Positions 37,930-47,832 of a stretch of 64,000 nucleotides of DNA are shown piece by piece. The notes under the pieces are model-generated. The model was not told the DNA's origin, ran no database searches, and worked only from the letters and a program-made list of their open reading frames with translations. This stretch comes from Paraburkholderia sabiae (GTDB taxonomy: Bacteria > Pseudomonadota > Gammaproteobacteria > Burkholderiales > Burkholderiaceae): contig NZ_CP125298.1 in the NCBI RefSeq assembly GCF_030412785.1, forward strand, positions 335,868-399,867, written 5' to 3'. A program made the position numbers and the translations under genes. Positions within the stretch are counted from its first letter, which is position 1. Every line of letters starts with the position of its first letter.

Positions 37930-39360
37930 CGAGGATTTGGCCAGCTAGGCCCGGCATGATTCTCGCCCCCAGTCGCAGTCATGATCCGGGGGGTGTTGTC
38001 ACCGGGCCTGGTGGGTGGCTGGTGATCGCTAATAGGGGCTCGGCCAGGATATCTTGGGGCCGTCCGTAACGTGGATGCCGAGACTTGCCACCGATGTTGC
38101 AGGCCAAACCGTTCAACCTGCAAAGCCTTCGATGCAAGAAAACCAACAACATAGCTCTGTCGATGTATTCGTCGGCGTCGATGTCGGCAAAGGCCACCAT
38201 CACGCCGTCGCCCTCGATCGGCGCGGAAAGCGCCTTTACAACAAGGCGCTGCCCAACGATGAGGCCAAGCTGCGCGCCCTCATTACCGAACTCAAGACGC
38301 ACGGCCAGCTCCTGTTCGTCGTCGATCAGCCTGCCACCATCGGCGCGCTGCCTGTGGCAGTTGCACGCGCTGAAGGCGTTTTGGTCGCATATCTACCGGG
38401 TCTGGCTATGCGCCGCATCGCCGACCTGCACGCCGGTGAAGCCAAGACTGATGCTCGCGATGCCGCCATCATTGCCGAGGCCGCGCGCTCCATGCCGCAT
38501 ACGCTCCGATCACTTCGGCTGGCCGACGAACCACTCGCCGAACTCACCATGCTGTGCGGATTCGACGACGATCTCGCGGCACAGATCACGCAGACCAGCA
38601 ACCGCATTCGAGGTCTGCTCACCCAGATCCATCCGGCGCTGGAAAGGGGCCTGGGGCCGCGCCTCGACCATCCGGCCGTGCTCGATCTGCTTGAGCGATA
38701 CCCGTCACCCGCCGAGCTCGCCTCAGCCAGCGAGAAAACACTCGCCAGCCGCCTCACCAAACTCGCACCTCGCATGGGCAAGGGCCTGGCTGCCGACATC
38801 GTCCAGGCGCTCAGCGAACAGGCTGTGATCGTGCCCGGTACTCAGGCCGCAACCATCGTCATGCCGCGTCTTGCCCAGCAACTCGCATCCTTGCGCAAGC
38901 AACGCGAGGAGGTTGCCAGCGAAGTTGAACGTCTGGTGCACGCACACCCTCTTTGGCCGGTCCTGACCAGCATGCCGGGAGTCGGCGTCAGGACCGCCGC
39001 CAGACTCCTCACTGAAGTCGCTCACAAAGCCTTCGCATCGGCTGCGCATCTCGCCGCCTACGCCGGCCTCGCCCCAGTGACCCGACGCTCGGGCTCGTCC
39101 ATCCGTGGCGAACACCCGTCCAGACGGGGCAACAAGGTACTCAAGAGAGCGCTCTTCCTCTCGGCCTTAGCTGCCCTTCGAGACCCGATCTCAAGGGACT
39201 ATTACGCGCGCAAGGTCCAGCAGGGCAAGCGCCACAATCAGGCGCTCATCGCTCTCGCTCGACGACGCTGCGACGTGCTGTTCGCCATGCTGCGCGACGG
39301 CACCCTCTAACAACCAAAATCCGTCCCTACCGCTTGACGAATCACATAGGGGCACCCCCC
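37930..39360. mobile_element. IS110-d inside istA of IS21-c (borders approximate)
   Basis: The transposase is preceded by about 200 bp of structured-looking noncoding DNA (for example CTCGACAATCGAG at 37920-37932) and followed by only about 50 bp. A long 5' noncoding end is typical of the IS110 (IS621-like) branch, where the bridge RNA is encoded in the left end. Borders are estimated from where istA coding resumes. Confidence 0.55.
38132..39310 (+). CDS. IS110-d transposase
   Basis: 392 residues from the ATG before QENQQHSSVDVFVGVDVGKG. The DEDD block includes FVGVDVGKGHHHAVALDRRG, LLFVVDQPATIG and EAKTDARDAAIIAEAARSMP. The Transposase_20 domain has SMPGVGVRTAARLLTEVAHK and LAPVTRRSGSSIRGEHPSRR. 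The frame is intact. An upstream in-frame ATG at 38054 would add 26 residues of no family similarity. Confidence 0.88.
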   Translation: MQENQQHSSVDVFVGVDVGKGHHHAVALDRRGKRLYNKALPNDEAKLRALITELKTHGQLLFVVDQPATIGALPVAVARAEGVLVAYLPGLAMRRIADLHAGEAKTDARDAAIIAEAARSMPHTLRSLRLADEPLAELTMLCGFDDDLAAQITQTSNRIRGLLTQIHPALERGLGPRLDHPAVLDLLERYPSPAELASASEKTLASRLTKLAPRMGKGLAADIVQALSEQAVIVPGTQAATIVMPRLAQQLASLRKQREEVASEVERLVHAHPLWPVLTSMPGVGVRTAARLLTEVAHKAFASAAHLAAYAGLAPVTRRSGSSIRGEHPSRRGNKVLKRALFLSALAALRDPISRDYYARKVQQGKRHNQALIALARRRCDVLFAMLRDGTL

Positions 39361-39369
39361 GCGCCCACC

Positions 39370-39609
39370 GGCTTCTGATGCTGCCGCGCCAGCCAAACCC
39401 TTCAATTTTGCACGCTCGGCGAGCGAACCATATCGCGATTGGATCAAGCAGCAGGTGCGCCTGAGGCGCAACGCCCGCGCCATCTACCAGGCTTTGGTCG
39501 GCCAGTTCGGCGTTACCGCCAGTTACGACAGCGTCAAGCGTTTCGTGCGCGCCCTTCGTCACGTCGAACCCGAGCAGTTCGACCGCCTCGAGTTCGTGCC
39601 CGCGGACTA
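39370..39609 (+). pseudogene. istA: IS21-c IstA, second N-terminal part
   Basis: DAAAPAKPFNFARSASEPYR, DWIKQQVRLRRNARAIYQAL and FVRALRHVEPEQFDRLEFVP are the second helix-turn-helix region of IstA. The frame ends at GCGGAC (39604-39609) and its natural continuation is GCGGACGCGGCGCAG at 34798. The TAA that follows comes from the palindrome at the junction. Confidence 0.8.
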
Positions 39610-39632
39610 ATCGTAAGCTTGCGATTAGTCCG
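39603..39632. repeat. Junction palindrome between IS21-c istA and the RIT copy
   Basis: CGGACTAATCG-TAAGCTTG-CGATTAGTCCG has an 11-bp perfect stem. Its outer arm starts with istA bases (CGGAC). Its inner arm is the RIT end together with the complement of the same CGGAC. Confidence 0.7.
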
Positions 39633-39761
39633 CTAATCTCAAGGAAGCCATAATCGGAAGGAAACTGTCGGGTCCGCCGACGGGCCTTATTTTTTCGCGA
39701 TTCTGCTTACCATTACGGGCACGTGGCATCCTCAGGCTTGGTCTTGTCCGAGGAGGTTCCT

Positions 39762-40465
39762 ATGTCCGCTCCGCTATCAACTGATGAGTTGTTGATCGAG
39801 AAACTGCTGGCACACCTGAGGGCCGAGGGATACTCCCTACGGATCCAGCAGTGGTATCCGGCTCGCGTGCGTCAGTTACTGGATTACTGCAACCGCAATG
39901 GACTGTCTATCGAAACCGTTCGCTCGGAACATTTGACACGGTTCTTACGGGGGCAATATCGACTATCGCGGCAACGGTACAGCAAGCTGCCACCGTTTCA
40001 GCAGTGGCGACATCGATACACCGGTGCCATCAATATGATGCTGCGTCTTGTGCGCGGTGCATGGCCGGTCCCGAACCCACCAAGCACCGCGCTCGAAGGG
40101 TTTCATCGAGACATCGTTATGGACTACGACACATGGTTGCGCGAACTACGCGGACTGCACCCACTGACTCGAGCCAAGCGCACCAAGCATGCGTTGGAAT
40201 TCCTGGCTTCACTCGGGCAGCGCGCCTCAACTGCATTACGAGTGCTCGTCTGCGAGCAGCCGGAGTCACTCCGCAAGGAAGGAAGGGCCCTCACGCCTTT
40301 CGCCACGCTCGCGCCGTGAGCTTGCTGCGATCTGGTGTGCCGCTAAAGATCATCGGCGACGTGTTGGGTCACACGTCTGCGGGGGCGACCGTAACCTATC
40401 TGAAGCTCGCGACCGAGGACCTGCGATCCATCGGTTTGGATCTGCCAGGAGGAAGTTTGCCATGA
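39762..40465 (+). pseudogene. Partial RIT-3 copy: first recombinase with the same deletion
   Basis: This is the same N-terminal domain, frame change and GPHAFRHARAVSLL ending as 33966-34669. It lacks the central catalytic region and cannot be active as a recombinase. Confidence 0.75.
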
Positions 40466-40588
40466 CTCATTTACCGTTCATCGATGCAGCACTCATCGAG
40501 CGATTTTTGCGGGCGCAAGGTTTTCGCCATCCGGCCACGCACAAGAACTATGCGGGCATTCTGTGCAACTTCAATAGCTTTCTCACGG
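40462..40588 (+). pseudogene. Partial RIT-3 copy: second recombinase, N-terminal scrap
   Basis: MTHLPFIDAALIERFLRAQG then [20 protein letters not shown] matches the start of 32603-33969 and then runs into unrelated sequence at 40589. The cut coincides with the beginning of IS21-d. Confidence 0.75.
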
Positions 40589-40649
40589 CATTGCGCCGTC
40601 GGGTCTTCCATGAGGTTCGTACTGCTACCGAACAAAAAGGAACCGACCC

Positions 40650-41327
40650 ATGACCATCAAGGCTGAAGTTGAGGCGCAGATCCTGCGCTATTACCACGTC
40701 GAGAAGTGGCGCTGCGGCACCATCGCGCGTCAGTTGCATGTGCATCGCGGCACCGTGCAGCGTGTGCTGGCCCAGGCGGGCCTGCCGCGGGGGGGCGTCG
40801 TGCAGCGGCCCTCACGAATTGATCCCTACCTGCCATTCATCCATGAGGCGCTCAGGAAGTTTCCTTCGCTGACGGCCAGCCGCGTCTATGCGATGGTGAC
40901 CGAGCGTAACTACCGGGGCAACATTCACCATTTCCGGCACCTGGTCGCGATCCATCGTCCGCGTCCGACACCGGAAGCCTATCTGCGTTTGCGCACCATG
41001 CCGGGAGAAGTGGGTGAAGTCGACTGGGCCTCATTCGGCCACCTGCAGATCGGTCGCGCGCGCCGGCCGCTGATGGCCTTCGTGATGGTGCTGTCGTTGT
41101 CGCGCCAGATCTGGCTGCGCGTCTTCCTCGATGCCCGCATGGACAGCTTCCCGGCCGGCCACGTGGGCGCCTTCGTAGCCTGGTCCGGACTGCCCAGGAT
41201 CCTGAAGTACGACAATCTGCGCAGCGCCGTGCTCGAGCGTCAGGGCGATGCGATCCGATTCAACCCGGCACTGCTCGCGTTCGCCAGCCATTACCGGTTC
41301 GAACCGAGGCCGGTGGCCGTGGCGAGG
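40650..41327 (+). pseudogene. istA: IS21-d IstA, N-terminal part
   Basis: [20 protein letters not shown] then [14 protein letters not shown] is the HTH. The catalytic core begins at [20 protein letters not shown], with the second acidic site in [20 protein letters not shown]. It is cut at [10 protein letters not shown] by RIT-4. The C-part at 47004 resumes with [18 protein letters not shown], the catalytic Glu region. Confidence 0.85.
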
Positions 41328-41465
41328 GTCACGAGTATGGCGCGGTAAAAAATATGTCACAGTGGTTCTCAACAACCCCGCATCGTCTATCGCGTGGACG
41401 TTTCCATGACGACATAATTTTCAGGCTGATACTGATATTCCACTGATCAATGATGGGGGAATATC

Positions 41466-42694
41466 ATGTTCGAGACTCTCTTTACGCGTCCGCATGTTCT
41501 TGCTGCCCACAATCTCGCGCCCTGCGTGGAATCCAGGAAGCGCTTCCTCGTACATTGTCAGGAACAGGGTTATCCGCTCAGGTCGATTCGGAAGATCGCG
41601 TGGCTCCTGCTGGTGTTTTCACAGAGCATTGATCTGTCCCGCCCGCGGTTAATAACGCACAAGGAAATTGCGTTTGCCGTTGACCATCGGATTCGACTTC
41701 TCCGAAGTGAGCGCACGAACGAGTCCCGCAGCTCGCGGCTTCTGTTCATCCATACCGCCACGGCCTGGCTGCGCTTCCTGGGGCGTCTGGAGGAACGGCA
41801 TCCTATAGAAGAACCATTTGTTCGCTATGTCGAGCACTACGTCGATTTCATGCGCGACCAGCGAGGACTTTCCTCTGCCACGATTTCAACCTGTCGTGAT
41901 GAGATCGGCCATTTTCTGGCAATGGTCTGTCGCCCTGACAAGGCACTCGATGCTCTCACTATCCACGATGTCGACACCTACCTCGCCTGTCAAGGCAACC
42001 GCGGCTGGAGCAGAGTCTCATTGCACGCGCTTGCGAGCACGCTGCGCAATTTCTTCCGGTACGCAGAAGGACAAGGATGGGCTACCAACGTTGCGTCGGG
42101 CATTGAAGCACCTGTGGTGTATAGAGAGGAGGGGTTGCCCCTCGGGCTGAACTGGGATGACGTGCAAAGGTTTGTCGCCAGCTTTGTCGGCGAGAGCACG
42201 ATCGATCTACGCAACCGTGCGATGATCATGCTGCTGGTTGTTTACGGACTGAGGCGCGGCGAGGTGGTACGGCTCCGTCTGGAGGACATCGACTGGTGCG
42301 GCGAGATCCTTCATGTCAATCGTCCGAAGCAACGCTGCACACAGCAATACCCGCTGGTGGCAACCGTTGGAAACGCCATTCTGCGCTACCTGAAGGAAGC
42401 GCCCATAGAGAGCTCTTCCTGTCGGTCGAGGCGCCGATCCGACCGCTGTCACCCGGACGCGTAAGCGGCATTGTCCGCTCGCGTCTCGCGACGCGTGGCA
42501 TCGACATTCCGCGGCGTGGCGCACATTGCCTGAGGCACGCCAACGCCCGGCATTTACTCGACGCTGGTTTTGCGCTGAAGGAGATCGGTGATCACCTCGG
42601 CCATCGCAGCGCTTCGTCGACGAGAATCTATGCAAAGGTCGATCTGTCCGGACTGCGGTGTGTGGCCGAAATCGATCTGGGGAGTCTGCTATGA
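41466..42694 (+). pseudogene. RIT-4 first tyrosine recombinase, frameshifted
   Basis: The N-terminal and core-binding domains (QRGLSSATISTCRDEIGHFL) and the Arg box (VVYGLRRGEVVRLRLEDIDW) are in the first frame. After a shift near 42405, SVEAPIRPLSPGRVSGIVRS, RGAHCLRHANARHLL and HLGHRSASSTRIYAKVDLSG complete the active site. The stop overlaps the next ATG (ATGA). Correcting one base would give about 409 residues, like the first gene of RIT-1. Confidence 0.8.
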
Positions 42695-43281
42695 AGCTCT
42701 CCGAACTCGTCGCCCAATACGTGAGCCACAAACGGGCGTTGGGCATGCGCTTCAATTCCGAGGCGGCCACGCTTGCCTCATTCTGCCGGCTAACCATGCA
42801 GGACGTCGATCTCGACGAAGCCGTCCTGCACGTGCGAGAGAGCAAATTCTATAGATCGAGGCTGGTTCCGCTAGGCGCAGATCTGAATAGAGCGATGCAA
42901 ACTTATGCCCGGCAACGCAACCAGAGATTTGGGCAGGCACCGGATGCGCCATTCTTCTGCTTACGCGATGGTCGCCCCCTGAACCAGAAAGCTGTGCGCA
43001 AGGCCTTTCAGCGACAGCGTACTCTGGCAAATATCCAACGCGAAGGCGGTGCGTCCTGCCAGCCGAGGCTGCATGATTTGCGACACTCAGGCGCAGTGCA
43101 CCGGCTAATCGCCTGGTATCGCTGCGGCGCGGATTTGCAACTGTTGTTGCCGCAGCTCGCGACCTATCTCGGCCACATCGATCTCGCGGGCACCCAACGC
43201 TACCTTACCTTGACGCCCGAGTTGCTGAATGCAGCGAGCACGCGCTTTGAAACGTACGTCCTTGAGGTGCAACATGAATAG
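42691..43281 (+). pseudogene. RIT-4 second tyrosine recombinase, internal deletion
   Basis: The frame is open for 196 residues but about 120 residues are missing between MRFNSEAATLASFCR and LTMQDVDLDEAVLHVRESKF, which removes the first catalytic Arg. The rest is intact: LHDLRHSGAVHRLIAWYRCG and YLGHIDLAGTQRYLTL. Because the deletion kept the frame, a shortened protein may still be made and might act only as a binding partner. Confidence 0.7.
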
Positions 43282-44269
43282 CTCATCCCTGCTGGGTCCG
43301 TGGATCCGACGTTTCCTGATTGAGTATCTGGTGGGCAAACGTAACCTCGCCGTCAATACGCAAAGAAGTTACCGCGACATGCTCATGCTGTTGCTTCCGT
43401 ATTTGGCCGCCAAGGTCGACAAGCGGATCGATCGCCTGACCGTTGATGATCTCTCCGCGCAAATGGTCCGTCTGTTCCTGACGCACATGGAAGAACAACG
43501 CCACTGTACGCTCAGCACACGAAATCAGCGGCTTGGCGGCATCCATGCGCTGGCTCGCTTCATCGGCGAACATGCGCGTGAATACGTCGACTGGTGGGCA
43601 CAGATTCATCTGATTCCTGTTAAGAGAACCAGTCGGCCGGAGATCAGCTACCTTAGCAGAGAGGAAATGGACGCCCTGCTCGCTGCCTCTGACGTCAATA
43701 CAGCGCAGGGGCAGCGCGAACATGCGTTACTGCTCTTCATGTTTAACTCAGGAGCGCGTGCAAGCGAAGCTGCGCGCCTCAAGATTGGCGACGTTGACGG
43801 GCACACGCGCTCGGTCAGCATCGTCGGCAAGGGGAACAGACATCGCCGCTGCCCGCTCTGGAAATCCACGCTCGATGCGTTGCGCTCACAGTCCGAGGGG
43901 AGGGCCGCAGACGCGCCGGTGTTCCTCAATCGATTCCACCAGACGATGACGCGCTCCGGCATTCATGCATTGGTCAAGCGCTGCGCTATCCGTGCTGCAG
44001 CCAACGTGCCATCGCTCGCCGGCAAGAATGTGCACCCACATGTGATTCGGCATACGACCGCCTCGCTACTACTCCAGGCCGGTGTCGACATCAATACGAT
44101 ACGCGGCTGGCTTGGGCACGTTTCGTTGGAGACGACCAATATCTACGCCGAGATCAATCTGGAAACAAAGGCGCGGGCGCCGGCGACATGCGAAGTGGAA
44201 GGCGGTGCCGAAGGACAAAAGCAATGGCGGGATCAGCCCGACCTAATGACCTTCCTCCGCACCTTGTAA
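43274..44269 (+). CDS. RIT-4 third tyrosine recombinase
   Basis: 331 residues. The core-binding domain has NLAVNTQRSYRDMLMLLLPY. Arg is in FNSGARASEAARL, Lys in IVGKGNRHRRC, HxxR in HPHVIRHTTASLLLQAG, and LGHVSLETTNIYAEINLETK has the Tyr. It overlaps the preceding gene by 8 bp. It is the only intact recombinase of RIT-4. Confidence 0.87.
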   Translation: MNSSSLLGPWIRRFLIEYLVGKRNLAVNTQRSYRDMLMLLLPYLAAKVDKRIDRLTVDDLSAQMVRLFLTHMEEQRHCTLSTRNQRLGGIHALARFIGEHAREYVDWWAQIHLIPVKRTSRPEISYLSREEMDALLAASDVNTAQGQREHALLLFMFNSGARASEAARLKIGDVDGHTRSVSIVGKGNRHRRCPLWKSTLDALRSQSEGRAADAPVFLNRFHQTMTRSGIHALVKRCAIRAAANVPSLAGKNVHPHVIRHTTASLLLQAGVDINTIRGWLGHVSLETTNIYAEINLETKARAPATCEVEGGAEGQKQWRDQPDLMTFLRTL

Positions 44270-44535
44270 CCGAATAATATGTGCTGTTCGCTTTCCACAA
44301 AGGTACTGCCTTGGCCTAGTTCGTTATCGAGCAGCACATATTTTTTACCGCACCATACTCGTGATAGTACTAAACCGCTGACGCGGTAGTGGGGGGTGGG
44401 CACAGGTCTATGACTGACGTTTCATGAAGTGGGTCGTCTGGCGTTGAACCCCAGCGAAGCGGTGACCGGTATCACCAGGAGCAGTATGTGAACGCCCGGT
44501 TGGGCATTCCACCCACTGCTTCCAGGAGGCTCGCC

Positions 44536-45414
44536 ATGACGCCACTGCGCCAACGCATGCTGCATGACATGCAGATCCGCAACCTTGCAGATAATACCCA
44601 GAAGTCCTATCTGATTCAGGTATCCAGTTTCGCCCGACACTTCCGCCGTTCTCCCGAACTGCTGGGTCCCGAAGAGATCCGGGCCTGGCTCATCTATCTC
44701 CGCGAAGAACGCGAGCTGGCACCCGCCAGTCTCAGCCCGGCGATCGGTGCACTGCGCTTTCTCTATCGCGTGACGCTCAAACGTGACTGGAGCGACGAGG
44801 ATTTCCCATTGCCCAGGAAGCCGGTCCGCCTGCCGGTTATCCTCAGCCTGGAGGAGATCACCACCTTCTTCGACTCGATCCCCAGCCTGAAGCATCGGAC
44901 CATCCTGATGGTTGCCTACGCAGCCGGCCTGCGCGTGTCGGAAGTCGCCCACCTGCAGGTCACGGACATCGACAGCAAGCGCATGGTCATCCGTGTGAAC
45001 CAGGGCAAGAACCGCAAAGACCGCTACGTCATGCTCTCGCAGCGTCTGCTCGAGATCCTCAGAACGTACTGGCAGGACGCTCACCCCCGCGGCTGGCTGT
45101 TTCCCGGTGATATTCCTGGACACCCCATCACGCGGGGCGCCGTCTCGCGAATCTGCGCTCTCGCACGCCAACGATGCGGCATCCAGAAGCCGATAACACC
45201 GCATTGCCTAAGGCATGCGTTCGCCACGCATCTGTTGGAAGCCGGTACCGATGTGCGCAGGATCCAGCTGCTCATGGGCCATAGGTCCCTCGCGACTACT
45301 TCGCGCTACCTGAGAATCGCGACCAGCACCGTGTGTGCCACAGCGAGTCCCTTCGATCTGCTGCCGCACCCCGCACCGATTCCATCGCCGCCACCTGCGC
45401 CCGAGTACTTCTGA
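44536..45414 (+). CDS. IS91-2 accessory tyrosine recombinase
   Basis: 292 residues from an ATG with AGGAGG 7 bp upstream. Arg is in YAAGLRVSEVAHL, Lys in NQGKNRKDRYV, HxxR in TPHCLRHAFATHLL and the Tyr in TTSRYLRIA. It is close to the IS91-1 copy but not identical, with a slightly different C-terminus (PSPPPAPEYF). Confidence 0.87.
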   Translation: MTPLRQRMLHDMQIRNLADNTQKSYLIQVSSFARHFRRSPELLGPEEIRAWLIYLREERELAPASLSPAIGALRFLYRVTLKRDWSDEDFPLPRKPVRLPVILSLEEITTFFDSIPSLKHRTILMVAYAAGLRVSEVAHLQVTDIDSKRMVIRVNQGKNRKDRYVMLSQRLLEILRTYWQDAHPRGWLFPGDIPGHPITRGAVSRICALARQRCGIQKPITPHCLRHAFATHLLEAGTDVRRIQLLMGHRSLATTSRYLRIATSTVCATASPFDLLPHPAPIPSPPPAPEYF

Positions 45415-45422
45415 AGCCGGCG

Positions 45423-46628
45423 ATGCGCCCGGCGCTCGAAGTGGCGGACATCCTTCGCCGCTGTGGTCCGCAGTATCGGCAAACCCATGCCGAGGGGCTC
45501 ACTCGTGTCCAGCGGCGGGTGATGAGTGCGATCGAGCTTTGTCGTACCGCCGCGCTTGGCGGGCATGTCGAGCGGTGCGACGCGTGCGGCCATCAGCGCA
45601 TCGCCTACGACTCGTGCCGCAATAGACATTGCCCGAAGTGCCAGTCGCTCGCCCGCGCGCAATGGCTTGAACGCCGGCAGGCCGAGCTGCTTCCCGAGAC
45701 CGAGTACTTCCATGTCGTCTTCACGCTTCCCGAACCCATCGCGGCTCTCGCGTACCAGAACAAACGCGTGCTCTACGACATGCTGTTTCGCGCCAGCGCC
45801 GAGACGCTGCGCACGATCGCCGCCGACCCCAGACATCTCGGTGCCGAAATCGGCTTCATCACGATCCTGCACACGTGGGGGCAGAATCTGCTGCATCATC
45901 CGCACGTGCATTGCGTTGTGCCGGGCGGCGGCATCGCCCCGGATGGCGAGCACTGGATCGCCTGCCGTCCCGGCTTCTTCCTGCCGGTACGGGTCCTGTC
46001 ACGGCTCTTCCGACGGCTCTTTACACAGCAGCTGCGCCGCGCATTCGACGCCGGCACGTTGCGCTTCCATGGCCAGCTCGAGCCGCTGCGTGATGCCCGG
46101 GCGTTCGCGGCCTGGCTTGCACCCGCGGCACGGGCGGAGTGGGTGGTCTACGCCAAGCCACCCTTTGGCGGTGCCGAACACGTGCTCGATTACCTGGGCC
46201 GCTACACCCACCGCGTCGCCATCTCCAACAACCGGCTGCTCGCCTTCGACGGGCACACCGTGCAGTTCCGCTGGAAGGACTACCGGTACGAGTCCAGACA
46301 AAGAACCATGACGCTCACGGCCGACGAGTTCATCCGTCGCTTCCTGCTGCATGTGCTGCCTGACGGCTTCAAGCGCATTCGCAGCTACGGGTGGCTCGCC
46401 AACTGCCACCGTGCCGACAGGCTCGCCACCTGCAGGCAGCTGCTCGGTGTCGAGGCTCCCGCCGCTGCCGCAGCCGAGCCCGGGGAAGACTACCGTGACC
46501 GCTACCAGCGACTCACCGGCAGGTCACTGCGCGACTGCCCCGTCTGTGGCAAGGGACACATGCTCCGCATCGAAGACATGCCCGGCAGCCTTCCACGAGC
46601 CCCGCCAGGTCCCACCCATGCGCGCTAG
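45423..46628 (+). CDS. IS91-2 HUH transposase
   Basis: 401 residues. The zinc-binding N-terminus has CDACGHQ and CRNRHCPKCQ. The HUH site is HHPHVHCVVPGGGIAPD, the Tyr region is DYLGRYTHRVAISNNRL, and a CPVCGKGHM lies near the end. The frame is intact. It starts 8 bp after the recombinase stop. Confidence 0.88.
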   Translation: MRPALEVADILRRCGPQYRQTHAEGLTRVQRRVMSAIELCRTAALGGHVERCDACGHQRIAYDSCRNRHCPKCQSLARAQWLERRQAELLPETEYFHVVFTLPEPIAALAYQNKRVLYDMLFRASAETLRTIAADPRHLGAEIGFITILHTWGQNLLHHPHVHCVVPGGGIAPDGEHWIACRPGFFLPVRVLSRLFRRLFTQQLRRAFDAGTLRFHGQLEPLRDARAFAAWLAPAARAEWVVYAKPPFGGAEHVLDYLGRYTHRVAISNNRLLAFDGHTVQFRWKDYRYESRQRTMTLTADEFIRRFLLHVLPDGFKRIRSYGWLANCHRADRLATCRQLLGVEAPAAAAAEPGEDYRDRYQRLTGRSLRDCPVCGKGHMLRIEDMPGSLPRAPPGPTHAR

Positions 46629-46898
46629 TTGCCACCGCACCTGTTTCCGCACACGTTCGCCTTTCCTGAAGAGGTCAACGCGGCTGCACTCGTGCCTTCG
46701 ATCTGCTGGCGCACCTGCGTACTCCAGAACGGCGGGTGATTTGCCGGTTCACCCGCACATTCCCGCTTCCTTTACACGTGATGCTTCCCACTCCCGTCAG
46801 AAGTACCGGTCTGATCGCCCCTGCAAGACATCACAAATTACCGCGGCGGTCATTCAATGCCCATAGCGGCCACCGCCTGTGGAGCGGTTCAGCACAAA

Positions 46899-46980
46899 CA
46901 TTTTTTTGATTACCGGTCGCGGATCAGGTCCGACGACATGGTGATGCGCTGGTTGCCGCGACCGCCAACCAAAAAAATCT
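46899..46980. repeat. IS91-2 terminal palindrome
   Basis: ATTTTTTTGATTACCGGTCG and CGACCGCCAACCAAAAAAAT are imperfect complements around a loop of about 35 bases. The arms resemble those at 11213-11298 and 50701-50782 but the loop differs. Confidence 0.6.
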
Positions 46981-46984
46981 CTGC

Positions 46985-47006
46985 ATTATGGCCTCGAGGC
47001 CATAAT
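46985..47006. repeat. 22-bp perfect palindrome at the IS91-2/istA junction
   Basis: ATTATGGCCTC-GAGGCCATAAT lies directly between the IS91-2 tip and the point where istA resumes (AATCACGAAAAAGG). The last bases appear shared with istA. Confidence 0.75.
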
Positions 47007-47832
47007 CACGAAAAAGGTCGCGTCGAAAGAGCGATTCGGTATGCACGGGAAAGCTTCTTCGCGGCCCGCAAGTTCAACGACCTCGATGACCTGAACGCCC
47101 AGGCTGCACAGTGGTGCGCGGGCTTGGCAGCCGAGCGTCCCTGCCGGGAAGAACCGCAGATGAGTGTACGCGAGGCCTTCGAGCGTGAGCAGCCCAGTCT
47201 GCTTGCGCTGCCAGACAACCCGTACCCGTGTGAACTGCAGTTGCCCGTGAAAGTCGGCAAGACGCCGTATGCGCGCTTCGACCTGAACGATTACTCGGTA
47301 CCCCACACCCATGTGCAACGTACCCTCACGGTACGTGCCGATCAGCACCGGGTACGCATCCTTGATGGCGCCGATGTGTTGCCGTGCATGTACGCAGCTA
47401 CGATCGCGGCGCGCAGATAGAGGTCGCTGCACACGTCGATGCATTGGTCCAGCGCAAACGCGAGGCCCGTCATCACTGCGGGTGGGCCATCTCACGCGCG
47501 CCGCACCGGCTGCCCAGACCCTGATACTGCGCGCGGCCGAGCGCGGCAGCAACGTGGGGAACATCACCGCGCAGCTGTTGCGTTTGCTCGACCGCTATGG
47601 CGCCACCGAGTTGCAGGCGGCGATCGAGGAAACCCTCGCGAGCGACGCCGCGCCTCACCAGAATCCGGTACGCCTGGCATTGGAGCGCCGCCGGGCTGCG
47701 CGCGGAGCGCCTCCACCGGTCGCCGTGAAGCTGCCGGAACACGTGCGCGACAAGGACAAGCGCGTGACGCCGCACCGGCTCGACATCTACGACCAGCTCA
47801 CAGCGGAGGCCGATGATGACAAACAGGACTGA
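47004..47832 (+). pseudogene. istA: IS21-d IstA, C-terminal part, frameshifted
   Basis: [20 protein letters not shown] holds the catalytic Glu. [20 protein letters not shown] then [20 protein letters not shown] is the Mu-like C-domain. A frameshift near 47395 is needed to continue into HLTRAAPAAQTLILRAAERG, NITAQLLRLLDRYGATELQA and the end at 47832. So this gene is broken both by RIT-4/IS91-2 and by a shift. Confidence 0.75.

Larger units (their letters stand above)
39628..40588 (+). repeat. 961-bp inverted repeat, right arm (partial RIT-3 copy)
   Basis: Reverse complement of 33843-34803. It carries the deleted first recombinase and the start of the second one. It ends at CTCACGG, where IS21-d leader sequence begins. 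Confidence 0.85.
41329..44363. mobile_element. RIT-4 in istA of IS21-d
   Basis: The terminal inverted repeats are TCACGAGTATGGCGCGG plus TAAAAAATATGT (41329-41357) and the complement of the same sequence with one mismatch (about 44336-44363). This is the clearest RIT terminus in the window. Inside are three overlapping recombinase genes read rightward. IS91-2 follows after 7 bp. Confidence 0.8.
44371..46984. mobile_element. IS91-2 inside IS21-d istA, next to RIT-4
   Basis: It begins CTAAACCGCTGACGCGGTAG (44371) and ends AAATCTCTGC (46984), the complement of the GCAGAG tip of IS91-1 and IS91-3. Gene content and order match IS91-1. Here RIT comes before IS91 in the reading direction, whereas in istB of IS21-a IS91 comes before RIT, so the two RIT/IS91 pairs are not copies of one composite. 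Confidence 0.75.
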
